From Atopobium sp. UBA6362 (lineage in GTDB: Bacteria > Actinomycetota > Coriobacteriia > Coriobacteriales > Atopobiaceae), in contig DJRK01000140.1 of NCBI GenBank assembly GCA_002440065.1, positions 333 through 8,062 of the forward strand: a stretch of 7,730 bases of DNA. The letters are read 5' to 3'. This document shows positions 1 to 5,498 of the stretch, in pieces. Position 1 is the stretch's first letter. Each line of letters opens with the position of its first letter. The translations under genes were made by a program, and so were the position numbers. The notes beneath the pieces were generated by a model that was given only the letters and a program-made list of their open reading frames with translations, searched no databases and had not been told where the DNA came from.

Positions 1-54
1 TTGGGGACAGGTTCGAAAAGCTTCCATTTGGAAGGAAAACGAACCTGTCCCCAA
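1..54. repeat. REP/MITE-like palindrome with perfect 15-bp arms
   Basis: The arms TTGGGGACAGGTTCG (1-15) and CGAACCTGTCCCCAA (40-54) are exact reverse complements. The 24-nt centre contains a second hairpin, CTTCC-ATTT-GGAAG (21-34). The octamer AAAAGCTT occurs at 16-23 and again at 53-60. The element starts 12 bp beyond the stop of the leftward alcohol dehydrogenase, so its transcript would fold into a strong stem and could act as a terminator or 3' stabiliser. GGGGACAGGTT-type ends are known from dispersed palindromes associated with REP/RAYT transposases in other bacteria; assigning this copy to such a family is inference. No transposase gene is visible, and the element may continue beyond the left edge. 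Confidence 0.75.
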
Positions 55-66
55 AAGCTTCGCGGG

Positions 67-1302
67 TTAGAGGCAGCTCTCGTAGATCGCGCGGGCGTCG
101 GCCATCGTGAGCTTGCGGATCTCGCCGAACTCGGGGCCCTTGTTCTGCTCGAGGGTCTGGAGAAGCGCATCGATGTCCTCGGCCTTCACGCCGAGCTCGC
201 CGAGGGTGCGCGGCATGCCCATGCTGCAGAAGAACGCCTGGAGCTCGTCGATCGTGGCCAGGACGGCGTCCTCCTCGGCCTCCTCCGGCGTGCCGTCGAT
301 GCAGTCTTCCACGACGTCGACCGGCTCGATGTCGAAGACGAGCCTGCCGAAGGTGAGCCAGCGCTTGGGGCAGGCGCGCCACACGTAGCGCATCCAGGCG
401 GGCATGACCACGGCTAGGCCGGCGCCGTGCGTGATCTGCGGGTTATGGGCCGAAAGCTCGTGCTCGAGGGCGTGGCTCTCCCAGCCGCCCGCGCGGCCGT
501 CGGGCTTCGCGTTGCGGCCGAGGCCGGCGATATCGTTGTGGGCGAGCGTGCCCGTCCACATGATGCTCGCGCGCGCGTCGTAGTCCTCGGGGTTCTCGAG
601 CACGCGCGGGGCGCACTCGACGAGCGAGCGTACGAGCCCGCAGGCGACCTGGTCGGTCACGCTCACGGGGCCGGCGGCGCTGAAGAAACGCTCCATGATG
701 TGGGCGCACATGTCGGTGATGCCGGCGGCCGTCTGGTAGGCGGGCAGCGTGAACGTGAGCTCAGGGTCCATGAAGGCCGCGACCGGGCGGTTCTTCTCGC
801 TGGAGAGGCCGCGCTTGAGCTCGAGCTCGTCGTTCGAGATGACGCAGCTCGCGGACGCCTCGGAGCCGGCTGCCGGGATGGTGAGGACGCTTGCGACGGG
901 GAGTGACCCTTCGGCCGGGTAGGGCGCCTTCTTCATGAAGAGGTCCCACACGTCGCCGTCATAGGCCACGCCCGCGGCGATCGCCTTGGCCGTGTCGATG
1001 ACGGAGCCGCCGCCCACAGCGAGAACGACGTCGCACCCGCAGGCGCGCGCCGCCGCGATGCCGTCGCGGACGAGGCCGACCTCGGGGTTGGGGCGCACGC
1101 CGCCGAGCTGCGCGTGCTTGACCTGGGCCTTGTCGAGCGAGGTGAGGACGCGGTCGAGCGTGCCCGTCTTGATGACGGAGCCGCGGCCGTAGACCACGAG
1201 CGCGCAGCCGTAGCCGAGGTCGGCGAGCCCGGCGCCCACCTCGTCGGTCACGCCGCGGCCAAAGACGAACTTAGTGGGGGAGTAGAAGTCGAAGTCGTTC
1301 AT
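67..1302 (-). CDS. Iron-containing alcohol dehydrogenase, NAD(P)H-dependent BDH/YugJ type
   Basis: A 411-residue group III (iron-dependent) alcohol dehydrogenase, the usual full length of the butanol dehydrogenase/YugJ branch. It probably reduces aldehydes to alcohols with NAD(P)H in the cytoplasm; the substrate cannot be read from sequence. The N-terminal nucleotide-binding domain has the GGGSVIDTAKA motif (97-107). The C-terminal metal domain begins around residue 190 with TDMCAHIMERFF, where D197 and H201 are expected metal ligands, followed by HALEHELSAHNPQITHG, supplying H277 and H292. The two latter histidines are 15 apart, one more than the 14 I recall for FucO and clostridial BDH. The ATG is preceded by GAGAGGA at good spacing. 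It lies 124 bp downstream of the nitroreductase in the same direction and may be cotranscribed. The gene ends in TAA just before the 1-54 palindrome. The family is near certain. Confidence 0.95.
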   Translation of the reverse strand: MNDFDFYSPTKFVFGRGVTDEVGAGLADLGYGCALVVYGRGSVIKTGTLDRVLTSLDKAQVKHAQLGGVRPNPEVGLVRDGIAAARACGCDVVLAVGGGSVIDTAKAIAAGVAYDGDVWDLFMKKAPYPAEGSLPVASVLTIPAAGSEASASCVISNDELELKRGLSSEKNRPVAAFMDPELTFTLPAYQTAAGITDMCAHIMERFFSAAGPVSVTDQVACGLVRSLVECAPRVLENPEDYDARASIMWTGTLAHNDIAGLGRNAKPDGRAGGWESHALEHELSAHNPQITHGAGLAVVMPAWMRYVWRACPKRWLTFGRLVFDIEPVDVVEDCIDGTPEEAEEDAVLATIDELQAFFCSMGMPRTLGELGVKAEDIDALLQTLEQNKGPEFGEIRKLTMADARAIYESCL

Positions 1303-1387
1303 TTAGGTTCCTCTCGATGGTTTTCTCGGTGGTTATTTGGGGTTCGCACCTGATCGCCGCGCTCCCCGCATCGCCTCTCGCATTTCG

Positions 1388-1441
1388 TCTCCTGCATTTT
1401 GAGACATAAAAGGGGGCGCGGATGTCTCATTTTGCAGGGGA
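1388..1441. repeat. Imperfect palindrome overlapping the nitroreductase stop
   Basis: Inner arms TGAGACAT (1400-1407) and ATGTCTCA (1422-1429) are perfect 8-bp complements around a 14-nt purine-rich centre. Outer arms TCTCCTGCA (1388-1396) and TGCAGGGGA (1433-1441) also pair, with one G-U, across a symmetrical TTT/TTT internal loop. The nitroreductase TGA stop (1427-1429) lies inside the inner arm. Neither strand has a proper U tract after the stem, so it is not a textbook terminator. It could be a partial terminator or RNA-processing stem between the two leftward genes, or a dispersed palindromic repeat that supplied the stop codon. Confidence 0.6.
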
Positions 1442-1987
1442 GGCAGGGGAGTCGTCGGCGTCGGGCTGGACATACGTATCGAAGAAGACCGTCTCGGCGA
1501 GCTCCTTGCGGCGTTTGTGCAGGCGAGAAGGCCTGCTGCGCTCGCTCGGGTAGCCGAGCGGCATGACGCACACGACGCGGTACTCGCGCGGGATGTCGAA
1601 CTGGCGCCTGAGCTCGGAGGGGTCGATCAGCCCGACCCAGCAGCTGTGGACGCCGAGCTCGGCCGCCTCGAGCGACATGTGGTCGGCAACGATCGCGGAG
1701 TCGACGACGCCGTAGTCGAGCACGTCGGGGTTGCGGGCGGCGTCGGTCATGTCGTAGGCGACCACGAGGACGACGGGCGCGCCAAAGCGGCAGCGCGTGC
1801 ATTTGTCCATGCGCGAGAGGGCCTCTTCGCCGCGCACGACGAGGATGCGCTGGGGCTGCTTGTTCTCGGCGGTGGGGGCGTATTGCCCGGCCTCTAGGAT
1901 TCGCGCGAGCTTCTCGTCCTCGATGGGGCGGTCCGAGAAGCGGCGCTCGGAGTAGCGGTCGCGGGCGAGCTCGAGGAAATCGGTCAT
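1427..1987 (-). CDS. Nitroreductase family protein (FMN-dependent)
   Basis: A 186-residue small nitroreductase-fold flavoprotein, expected to act as a cytoplasmic FMN-binding homodimer using NAD(P)H. The substrate is unknown; relatives reduce nitro compounds, quinones, enones or other electrophiles. Visible motifs are RYSERRF (11-17), the usual FMN-phosphate arginine region; APTAENKQPQ (37-46), matching the family P-x-A/S-x-N-x-Q-P element; GVHSCWVG (112-119); and MPLGYP (142-147) near the C-terminal FMN site. The tail VQPDADDSPASPAK is low complexity and ends within a palindrome. The start is supported by AAAGGAAG just upstream of the ATG. The gene is transcribed away from cstA and toward the alcohol dehydrogenase, with which it may form a redox operon. 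Family assignment is secure, function general. Confidence 0.93.
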   Translation of the reverse strand: MTDFLELARDRYSERRFSDRPIEDEKLARILEAGQYAPTAENKQPQRILVVRGEEALSRMDKCTRCRFGAPVVLVVAYDMTDAARNPDVLDYGVVDSAIVADHMSLEAAELGVHSCWVGLIDPSELRRQFDIPREYRVVCVMPLGYPSERSRPSRLHKRRKELAETVFFDTYVQPDADDSPASPAK

Positions 1988-2002
1988 GAGGCTTCCTTTC
2001 TT

Positions 2003-2075
2003 TGTTACATGGAGAACGCTGTGTTACATAGATGTCGGTGGACGGTATCAGTTTCTCGCCCAGTGGACGTCAGTT
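2003..2075. promoter_or_regulatory. Direct repeats upstream of the nitroreductase (candidate operators)
   Basis: TGTTACAT occurs at 2003-2010 and 2022-2029, start-to-start 19 bp, 16 to 42 bp upstream of the nitroreductase ATG. GTGGACG occurs at 2038-2044 and 2063-2069, each followed shortly by CAGTT (2049-2053 and 2071-2075), and its complement CGTCCAC is at 2145-2151. Two-turn-like spacing near a divergent start suggests repressor or activator half-sites, or overlapping -10-like sequences for the leftward gene. No convincing -35/-10 pair was found on either strand, so promoter positions are not called. Confidence 0.35.
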
Positions 2076-2105
2076 ATGTTTCGAAGTTGTTATAGCTTAA
2101 AACTT

Positions 2106-2329
2106 GTGGGCTCCCTGTGGAGCCAAGAGGCTCACTATGACAAACGTCCACAGGAGGCGCCGAGGCGCCATTTAGACGGGAACCGTAGCAACGATGTTCG
2201 CAGAGCTATCCATTATCAGCATTATTTGATGCGGGTTGGTGAGCAGCCAGCCCGGAAGATAAAGGGCGGCTGTGCGCGAAGCATACTCATGAGCGAGGGC
2301 CGCTTGGTTATGTCCAGGCGGCCTTTTTT
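2106..2329 (+). promoter_or_regulatory. Structured 5' leader of cstA, candidate attenuator/riboswitch of unknown class
   Basis: The plus strand carries a dense set of pairings ending in a terminator before cstA. CCTGTGGA (2114-2121) pairs with TCCACAGG (2147-2154). GGCTCC/GGAGCC (2109-2124) and GAGCC/GGCTC (2120-2133) are competing hairpins. GGCGC/GCGCC (2156-2169), ACGG/CCGT (2176-2186) and GCAT/ATGC (2219-2232) are small hairpins. CGGGTTGG (2232-2239) pairs with CCAGCCCG (2247-2254), 8 bp with one G-U. GCGGC (2266-2270) can pair with GCCGC (2299-2303) inside the terminator 5' arm, giving a possible antiterminator, while GGCTG (2268-2272) can instead pair with CAGCC (2244-2248). I recognise no known riboswitch core and no T-box TGGNACC motif. 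The ligand or factor is unknown. Confidence 0.55.
2298..2329 (+). terminator. Intrinsic terminator within the cstA leader
   Basis: GGCCGCTTGG (2298-2307), loop TTATGT, then CCAGGCGGCC (2314-2323) gives a 10-bp stem with one G-U pair, followed directly by six T (2324-2329). It ends 32 bp before the cstA ATG and faces the same direction, and no gene lies between the divergent nitroreductase start and this point. A terminator at this position implies premature termination of the cstA transcript unless an upstream alternative fold or factor prevents it. Confidence 0.85.
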
Positions 2330-2361
2330 GTTGCAGTTCCAAGGAAGGAAGTAGCAAGGCA

Positions 2362-4158
2362 ATGAACGGAATCGTACTGATGCTCGTCGCGGCCGTCGTG
2401 CTCGTGTGCGGCTACCTGTTCTACGGCAGGTGGCTCGCGAACAAGTGGGGCGTCGACGCCAACGCGCTCACCCCGGCGCGCCGCATGGAGGATGGCCAGA
2501 GCTTCTCGCCCGCGTCCGCGTTCACCGTTTTCTCCCACCAGTTCTCCTCGATCTGCGGCGCCGGCCCTGTGACCGGCACGATCGTGGCCATGGCCTTTGG
2601 CTGGCTGCCGGTCGTCCTGTGGGTCCTCGTCGGCGGCATCTTCTTCGGCGCCGTCCACGACTTCGGCGCCCTGTACGCCTCGATGAAGAACAACGGCAAG
2701 TCCCTCGCCCAGCTCATCGAGAAGTACATCGGCAAGACGGGCCGTCGCCTGTTCCTGCTGTTCTGCTGGCTGTTCTGCATCATCGTCATCGCGGCCTTCA
2801 CCTCCATGGTGTGCGGCACCTTCAAGTTCACGCCCGCTGCTGACGGTTCCGTCGACGTCGCCAAGTCCTACGCCGCTGGCTGCGCCGGCACCATCTCCAT
2901 CCTCTTCACCTTTGTGGCCATCGCCTTTGGCTGGGCCCAGCGCAAGTTCAACCTCAAGGGCGCTGCCGAGTTCGTCGTCGCCTGCGTCGCCATCGTCGTG
3001 ATGTTCGCCGTCGGCATGCAGTTCCCGCTCTACCTCGACCTGAACCAGTGGATCGCCGTCGTCATGGTCTACCTGGTCTTCGCCGGCGCCATGCCGATCC
3101 AGACCCTGAAGCAGCCCCGTGACTACCTCACCACCATCATGATGGTCGTCATGATCGTCTGCGCCGTCCTCGGCATCTTCGTCTTGGGCGTCCAGGGCAA
3201 GGCCACCATCACCGCCCCGATGTTCACCGGCTTCTCCACCAAGTCCGGCATGATGTTCCCGGTGCTCTTCGTCTCCGTCGCCTGCGGCGCCCTCTCCGGT
3301 TTCCACAGCCTCGTCTCCTCCAGCACCTCCTCTAAGCAGGTCTCCAACGAGACCGACGCCGTGAAGGTCGGCTACGGCGCGATGGTCCTCGAGTCCTTCG
3401 TCGGCATCCTCGCCATCATCATCGCCGGCATCATGTTCTCCGACATGAACACCGCCGGCACCGGCGCGCTGAACAACGGCGCCGCCTCCACCCCGTTCCA
3501 GATCTTCGCCGCCGGCATCTCCCGCGGCATGCAGGCCTTCGGCGTCGACGGCACCGTCGCGACCGTGTTCATGACCATGAACGTCTCCGCCCTGGCCCTG
3601 ACCTCCCTTGACGCCGTGGCCCGCATTGCCCGTACGTCCTTCTCCGAGTTCTTCGCCAAGTCCAACGACGCCCTCGCCATCGAGGACCGTTCCGGCGCCA
3701 TGAAGGTCCTCGGCAACCCCTGGTTCGCCACGCTCGTGACCCTCGTTCCCGGCCTTGCCCTCACCTTTGGCGGCTACCTCGCCATCTGGCCGCTCTTCGG
3801 CGCTTCCAACCAGCTCCTCGGCGGCATGACGATGATCACCCTCGCCGTGTTCTGCAAGTGCACCGGCCGCAAGGGCGCCATGCTCTACGTGCCCGTCGCG
3901 TTCCTGCTCGTCTGCACGTTCACGTCGCTTGCCCAGAGCATCATGGGCTGCGTGACCGCGCTCACCGCTGGCACCGCCGCGTCCGTGTTCAACTCCGCGC
4001 TGCAGCTCGTCTTCGCGATCCTGCTCGTCGTCCTTGGCCTCATCGTTGCCGTGAACTGCCTGAAGGAGTTCTTCGGCAAGGCAGAGGGCTCCATCCCCGA
4101 CGAGGAGCCCGAGTGGTCCGAGCTCGGCCGCAAGAACTGCGGCGTCGACGCCAAGTAG
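2362..4158 (+). CDS. cstA: Carbon starvation protein CstA family transporter
   Basis: A 598-residue polytopic inner-membrane protein of the CstA/BtsT family. E. coli members are proton-coupled pyruvate importers, and CstA has also been linked to peptide uptake; the substrate here is inferred only at that level. The start falls in the first hydrophobic helix (about 3-20). Family hallmarks: FSHQFSSICGAGPVTG (57-72), FGAVHDFGALYASMKNNGKSL (95-115 region), GALSGFHSLVSSSTSSKQ (309-326), TSLDAVARIAR (414-424) and WPLFGASNQLLGG (476-488). The C-terminal part matches the CstA 5TM region, ending in a short hydrophilic tail. It is about 100 residues shorter than the E. coli proteins, mostly at the C-terminus. 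AAGGAAGGAAG lies about 10 nt before the ATG. Codon use is strongly biased to C-ending codons, consistent with high expression. It appears monocistronic, between the leader attenuator and the terminator at 4232. Confidence 0.96.
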   Translation: MNGIVLMLVAAVVLVCGYLFYGRWLANKWGVDANALTPARRMEDGQSFSPASAFTVFSHQFSSICGAGPVTGTIVAMAFGWLPVVLWVLVGGIFFGAVHDFGALYASMKNNGKSLAQLIEKYIGKTGRRLFLLFCWLFCIIVIAAFTSMVCGTFKFTPAADGSVDVAKSYAAGCAGTISILFTFVAIAFGWAQRKFNLKGAAEFVVACVAIVVMFAVGMQFPLYLDLNQWIAVVMVYLVFAGAMPIQTLKQPRDYLTTIMMVVMIVCAVLGIFVLGVQGKATITAPMFTGFSTKSGMMFPVLFVSVACGALSGFHSLVSSSTSSKQVSNETDAVKVGYGAMVLESFVGILAIIIAGIMFSDMNTAGTGALNNGAASTPFQIFAAGISRGMQAFGVDGTVATVFMTMNVSALALTSLDAVARIARTSFSEFFAKSNDALAIEDRSGAMKVLGNPWFATLVTLVPGLALTFGGYLAIWPLFGASNQLLGGMTMITLAVFCKCTGRKGAMLYVPVAFLLVCTFTSLAQSIMGCVTALTAGTAASVFNSALQLVFAILLVVLGLIVAVNCLKEFFGKAEGSIPDEEPEWSELGRKNCGVDAK

Positions 4159-4231
4159 GGTCGTCCCTCGCGCCATTCGATTGCTTCGTGCGAACGGTTT
4201 TCTTGACCTGGTGCGCAACGAAGCACGTTAC

Positions 4232-4269
4232 GCCCCCGCATCCTGCGACTCGGATGCGGGGGCTTCCTT
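4232..4269 (+). terminator. Intrinsic terminator of cstA
   Basis: GCCCCCGCATCC (4232-4243) and GGATGCGGGGGC (4252-4263) form a perfect 12-bp stem with an 8-nt loop, followed by the T-rich TTCCTT. It lies 73 bp past the cstA stop and separates cstA from the non-coding region beyond. Confidence 0.88.
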
Positions 4270-4329
4270 ATTGAGCGGACGAATTTGCCACGCGTAAGAG
4301 CTTCCGGGTGCGATTTGGGGCGAGGCAAT

Positions 4330-4476
4330 TCAAAAATCTCGCGAATTGTGGTGATGATTCGCATATGGTCGAGTATCCGGCGGTCTGCTGTTTGTAAAGC
4401 CGCAGGTAGCGAGGCTGGCGATTCGGGAGCTACTTGGGGGTTGGACGATTTAGACCACAATTGGCGAGATTTTTGA
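4330..4476. repeat. 147-bp element bounded by 23-bp inverted repeats
   Basis: The left arm 4330-4352 (starts TCAAAAATCTCGC) and right arm 4454-4476 (ends GCGAGATTTTTGA) are reverse complements at 22 of 23 positions; the mismatch is G4343 opposite G4463. Inside, CAGGTAGC (4403-4410) pairs with GCTACTTG (4429-4436), 8 bp with one G-U, and CTGC (4385-4388) can pair with GCAG (4402-4405). No clear flanking target-site duplication is visible. Non-autonomous MITE-like element and structured RNA are both possible readings. The arms are far longer than chance would give over this span. Confidence 0.65.
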
Positions 4477-4525
4477 GCGGAGGCGTCTTTGGGATCGGTT
4501 GCGATTCGTGCGATGAGGCGCGGCG

Positions 4526-4605
4526 TATTGCAGATGCATATGGTTTACGTGTTTGAGGGTGCGCTGTGGGAGCTTGAAACGTGTAAACGGTATGCATCTG
4601 CGATG
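4526..4605. repeat. 80-bp long hairpin, 29-position stem and 22-nt loop
   Basis: Left arm 4526-4554 and right arm 4577-4605 fold on each other. GCAGATGCATA (4530-4540) matches TATGCATCTGC (4591-4601) exactly, and GTTTAC (4543-4548) matches GTAAAC (4583-4588) exactly. As plus-strand RNA every other position pairs, counting G-U, except G4542 against G4589. The loop is 4555-4576. No T tract follows, so it is not an obvious terminator, and it lies about 134 bp upstream of the cupin start. It may be a small mobile palindrome, an RNA processing site or a small-RNA gene. No promoter is evident. Confidence 0.65.
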
Positions 4606-4738
4606 GGGCTGTGCGGCGAGTTGCGCTCGGCGGTAGGGTGTGTGGAAATCTTGGTCGCTCGCCGTGGCCGTTCGGTCCGCTGCGCGTCAGGGTAGGTTAG
4701 GCAAAGTGCAAAGAAGATCCGAGAGAAAGGATGCCGCC

Positions 4739-5077
4739 ATGGCAGACCTCATCAAGAACGTCAACAAAGAAACCGTCTTCAACCTGGCCAGTACCGTGGA
4801 GGTCCAGCCGGGCCGCGTGAACAGCCTGACGCTCTCCCAGATGCCGGGGGCCAAGGTCACCCTGTTCGCGATCGATGCCGATGAGGGCATGAGCAGCCAC
4901 GCCGCCGGCGGAGACGCGATGGTGAACGTCCTCGAGGGCACGGGCGAGATCACGATCAACGGCACGGCGCACCTCGTGAATGCGGGTGAGAGCATCGTCA
5001 TCCCCGCGGGTGCGCCCCACTCCGTGCGCGGCGTCACCGCGTTCAAGATGCTGCTCGTCGTCGTCCTTCCCGCGTAA
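4739..5077 (+). CDS. Small cupin domain protein (first of a tandem pair)
   Basis: A 112-residue single-domain cupin, a beta-barrel fold used for binding small ligands or metal in many enzymes and sensors; the specific role is unknown. Motif 1 is the region EGMSSHAAGGDAMVNVLEG (49-67), with H54 as the only histidine. Motif 2 is NAGESIVIPAGAPHSV (81-96), with H94. The ligand set is therefore thin compared with the classical HxH...E...H pattern. The start at 4739 is chosen because AGAAAGGA lies at good spacing and the fold begins soon after; an in-frame start at 4640 would add 33 unlike residues without a ribosome-binding site. No signal peptide, so cytoplasmic. It is followed after 10 nt by a paralogous cupin, and the two are certainly cotranscribed. 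Confidence 0.88.
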   Translation: MADLIKNVNKETVFNLASTVEVQPGRVNSLTLSQMPGAKVTLFAIDADEGMSSHAAGGDAMVNVLEGTGEITINGTAHLVNAGESIVIPAGAPHSVRGVTAFKMLLVVVLPA

Positions 5078-5087
5078 GGAGGCCGCC

Positions 5088-5405
5088 GTGCCGTTCAAGA
5101 ACCTGCCGCGCGAGACGCCTACGGCGTTATCCTCGCTCATAGATGCTGCGCCGGGTCAGGTGTCGAGCATGTCGCTCACGCGGGTGGGCGACGCCTTGGG
5201 GGCGACGCTCCTCGCCTTCTCGCTGGGGGAGAGCGTGAGCGAGGAGACCTATCCCGGCGACGCTCTCTATTATCTTGTGGAGGGCTCGGCGACGGTGAAC
5301 GGTGCCGAGATGCGCGCCGGCGACGTGCTCGTGGTTCCCGCCGGCGTGGAGCATGCGGTCGAGCCGCACGGTGCGGCAAAGCTGCTGCAACTCGTCTTGG
5401 CTTAA
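5088..5405 (+). CDS. Small cupin domain protein (second of a tandem pair), GTG start
   Basis: A 105-residue cupin related to its upstream neighbour: both share a PGxVxSxxL stretch early, GDA in motif 1, a xxGxxxVxPAGxxH motif 2 and a short hydrophobic last strand. The motif-1 histidine (H54 of the first cupin) is replaced by E53 in SVSEETYPGDA (49-59); motif 2 keeps H89 in LVVPAGVEHAV (81-91). Metal binding, if any, must therefore differ. The GTG at 5088 is set by a strong AAGGAGG at 5076-5082 that overlaps the previous stop codon TAA, indicating tight coupling. The second protein may form a hetero-oligomer with the first or bind a different ligand. Its function is unknown; the fold is clear. 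Confidence 0.85.
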   Translation: MPFKNLPRETPTALSSLIDAAPGQVSSMSLTRVGDALGATLLAFSLGESVSEETYPGDALYYLVEGSATVNGAEMRAGDVLVVPAGVEHAVEPHGAAKLLQLVLA

Positions 5406-5421
5406 CGGGTTCAGCGCCGTT

Positions 5422-5493
5422 GTTCGGCTCGAACCGGGCCGAACGGTTCTGGCGGACTCAGTAATGGGCCCGGTTCGAAGCGACAGACCGGGC
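5422..5493. terminator. Palindromic spacer between convergent genes, possible bidirectional terminator
   Basis: Three pairings overlap: GTTCGGC (5422-5428) with GCCGAAC (5438-5444); GCCCGGT (5468-5474) with ACCGGGC (5487-5493); and a longer perfect 12-bp inverted repeat, TCGAACCGGGCC (5429-5440) with GGCCCGGTTCGA (5467-5478). The region sits between the end of the cupin operon (plus) and the end of the hydrolase operon (minus), the usual place for a shared terminator. No T tract follows on either strand, so intrinsic termination is uncertain. Confidence 0.45.
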
Positions 5494-5498
5494 TGCCC

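Larger units (their letters stand above)
4271..4738. other. Gene-less 468-bp intergenic region with two inverted-repeat elements
   Basis: No reading frame here has a recognisable product, a ribosome-binding site and sensible composition together. The stretch is richer in A/T than the flanking genes. It contains a 147-bp element with 23-bp ends and an 80-bp hairpin, listed separately. The 9-mer TTGAGCGGA occurs at 4271-4279 and 4473-4481, the second copy overlapping the right end of the 147-bp element. A weak cupin promoter candidate is TTCGGT (4671-4676), 16 bp, TAGGTT (4693-4698); the -35 match is poor, so this is only a suggestion. Confidence 0.6.

Noticed and set aside
2106..2329. T-box leader or a known metabolite riboswitch (TPP, glycine, c-di-GMP, fluoride, cobalamin)
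   Set aside because: None of their invariant core strings was found, and there is no TGGNACC antiterminator bulge. It is left as an unclassified leader.
2308..4218. A 636-codon open frame antisense to cstA
   Set aside because: Its composition is an Asp/Glu/Gly/His-rich artefact of the strong C-ending codon bias of cstA. No domain is recognisable, and cstA itself is unambiguous.
4285..4695. Two small plus-strand open frames (63 and 68 codons)
   Set aside because: No ribosome-binding sites and no recognisable protein features, and they run through inverted-repeat arms. Treated as non-coding.
4640..4738. Upstream in-frame start for the first cupin
   Set aside because: It would add 33 basic residues outside the cupin fold without a Shine-Dalgarno; the ATG at 4739 has one.
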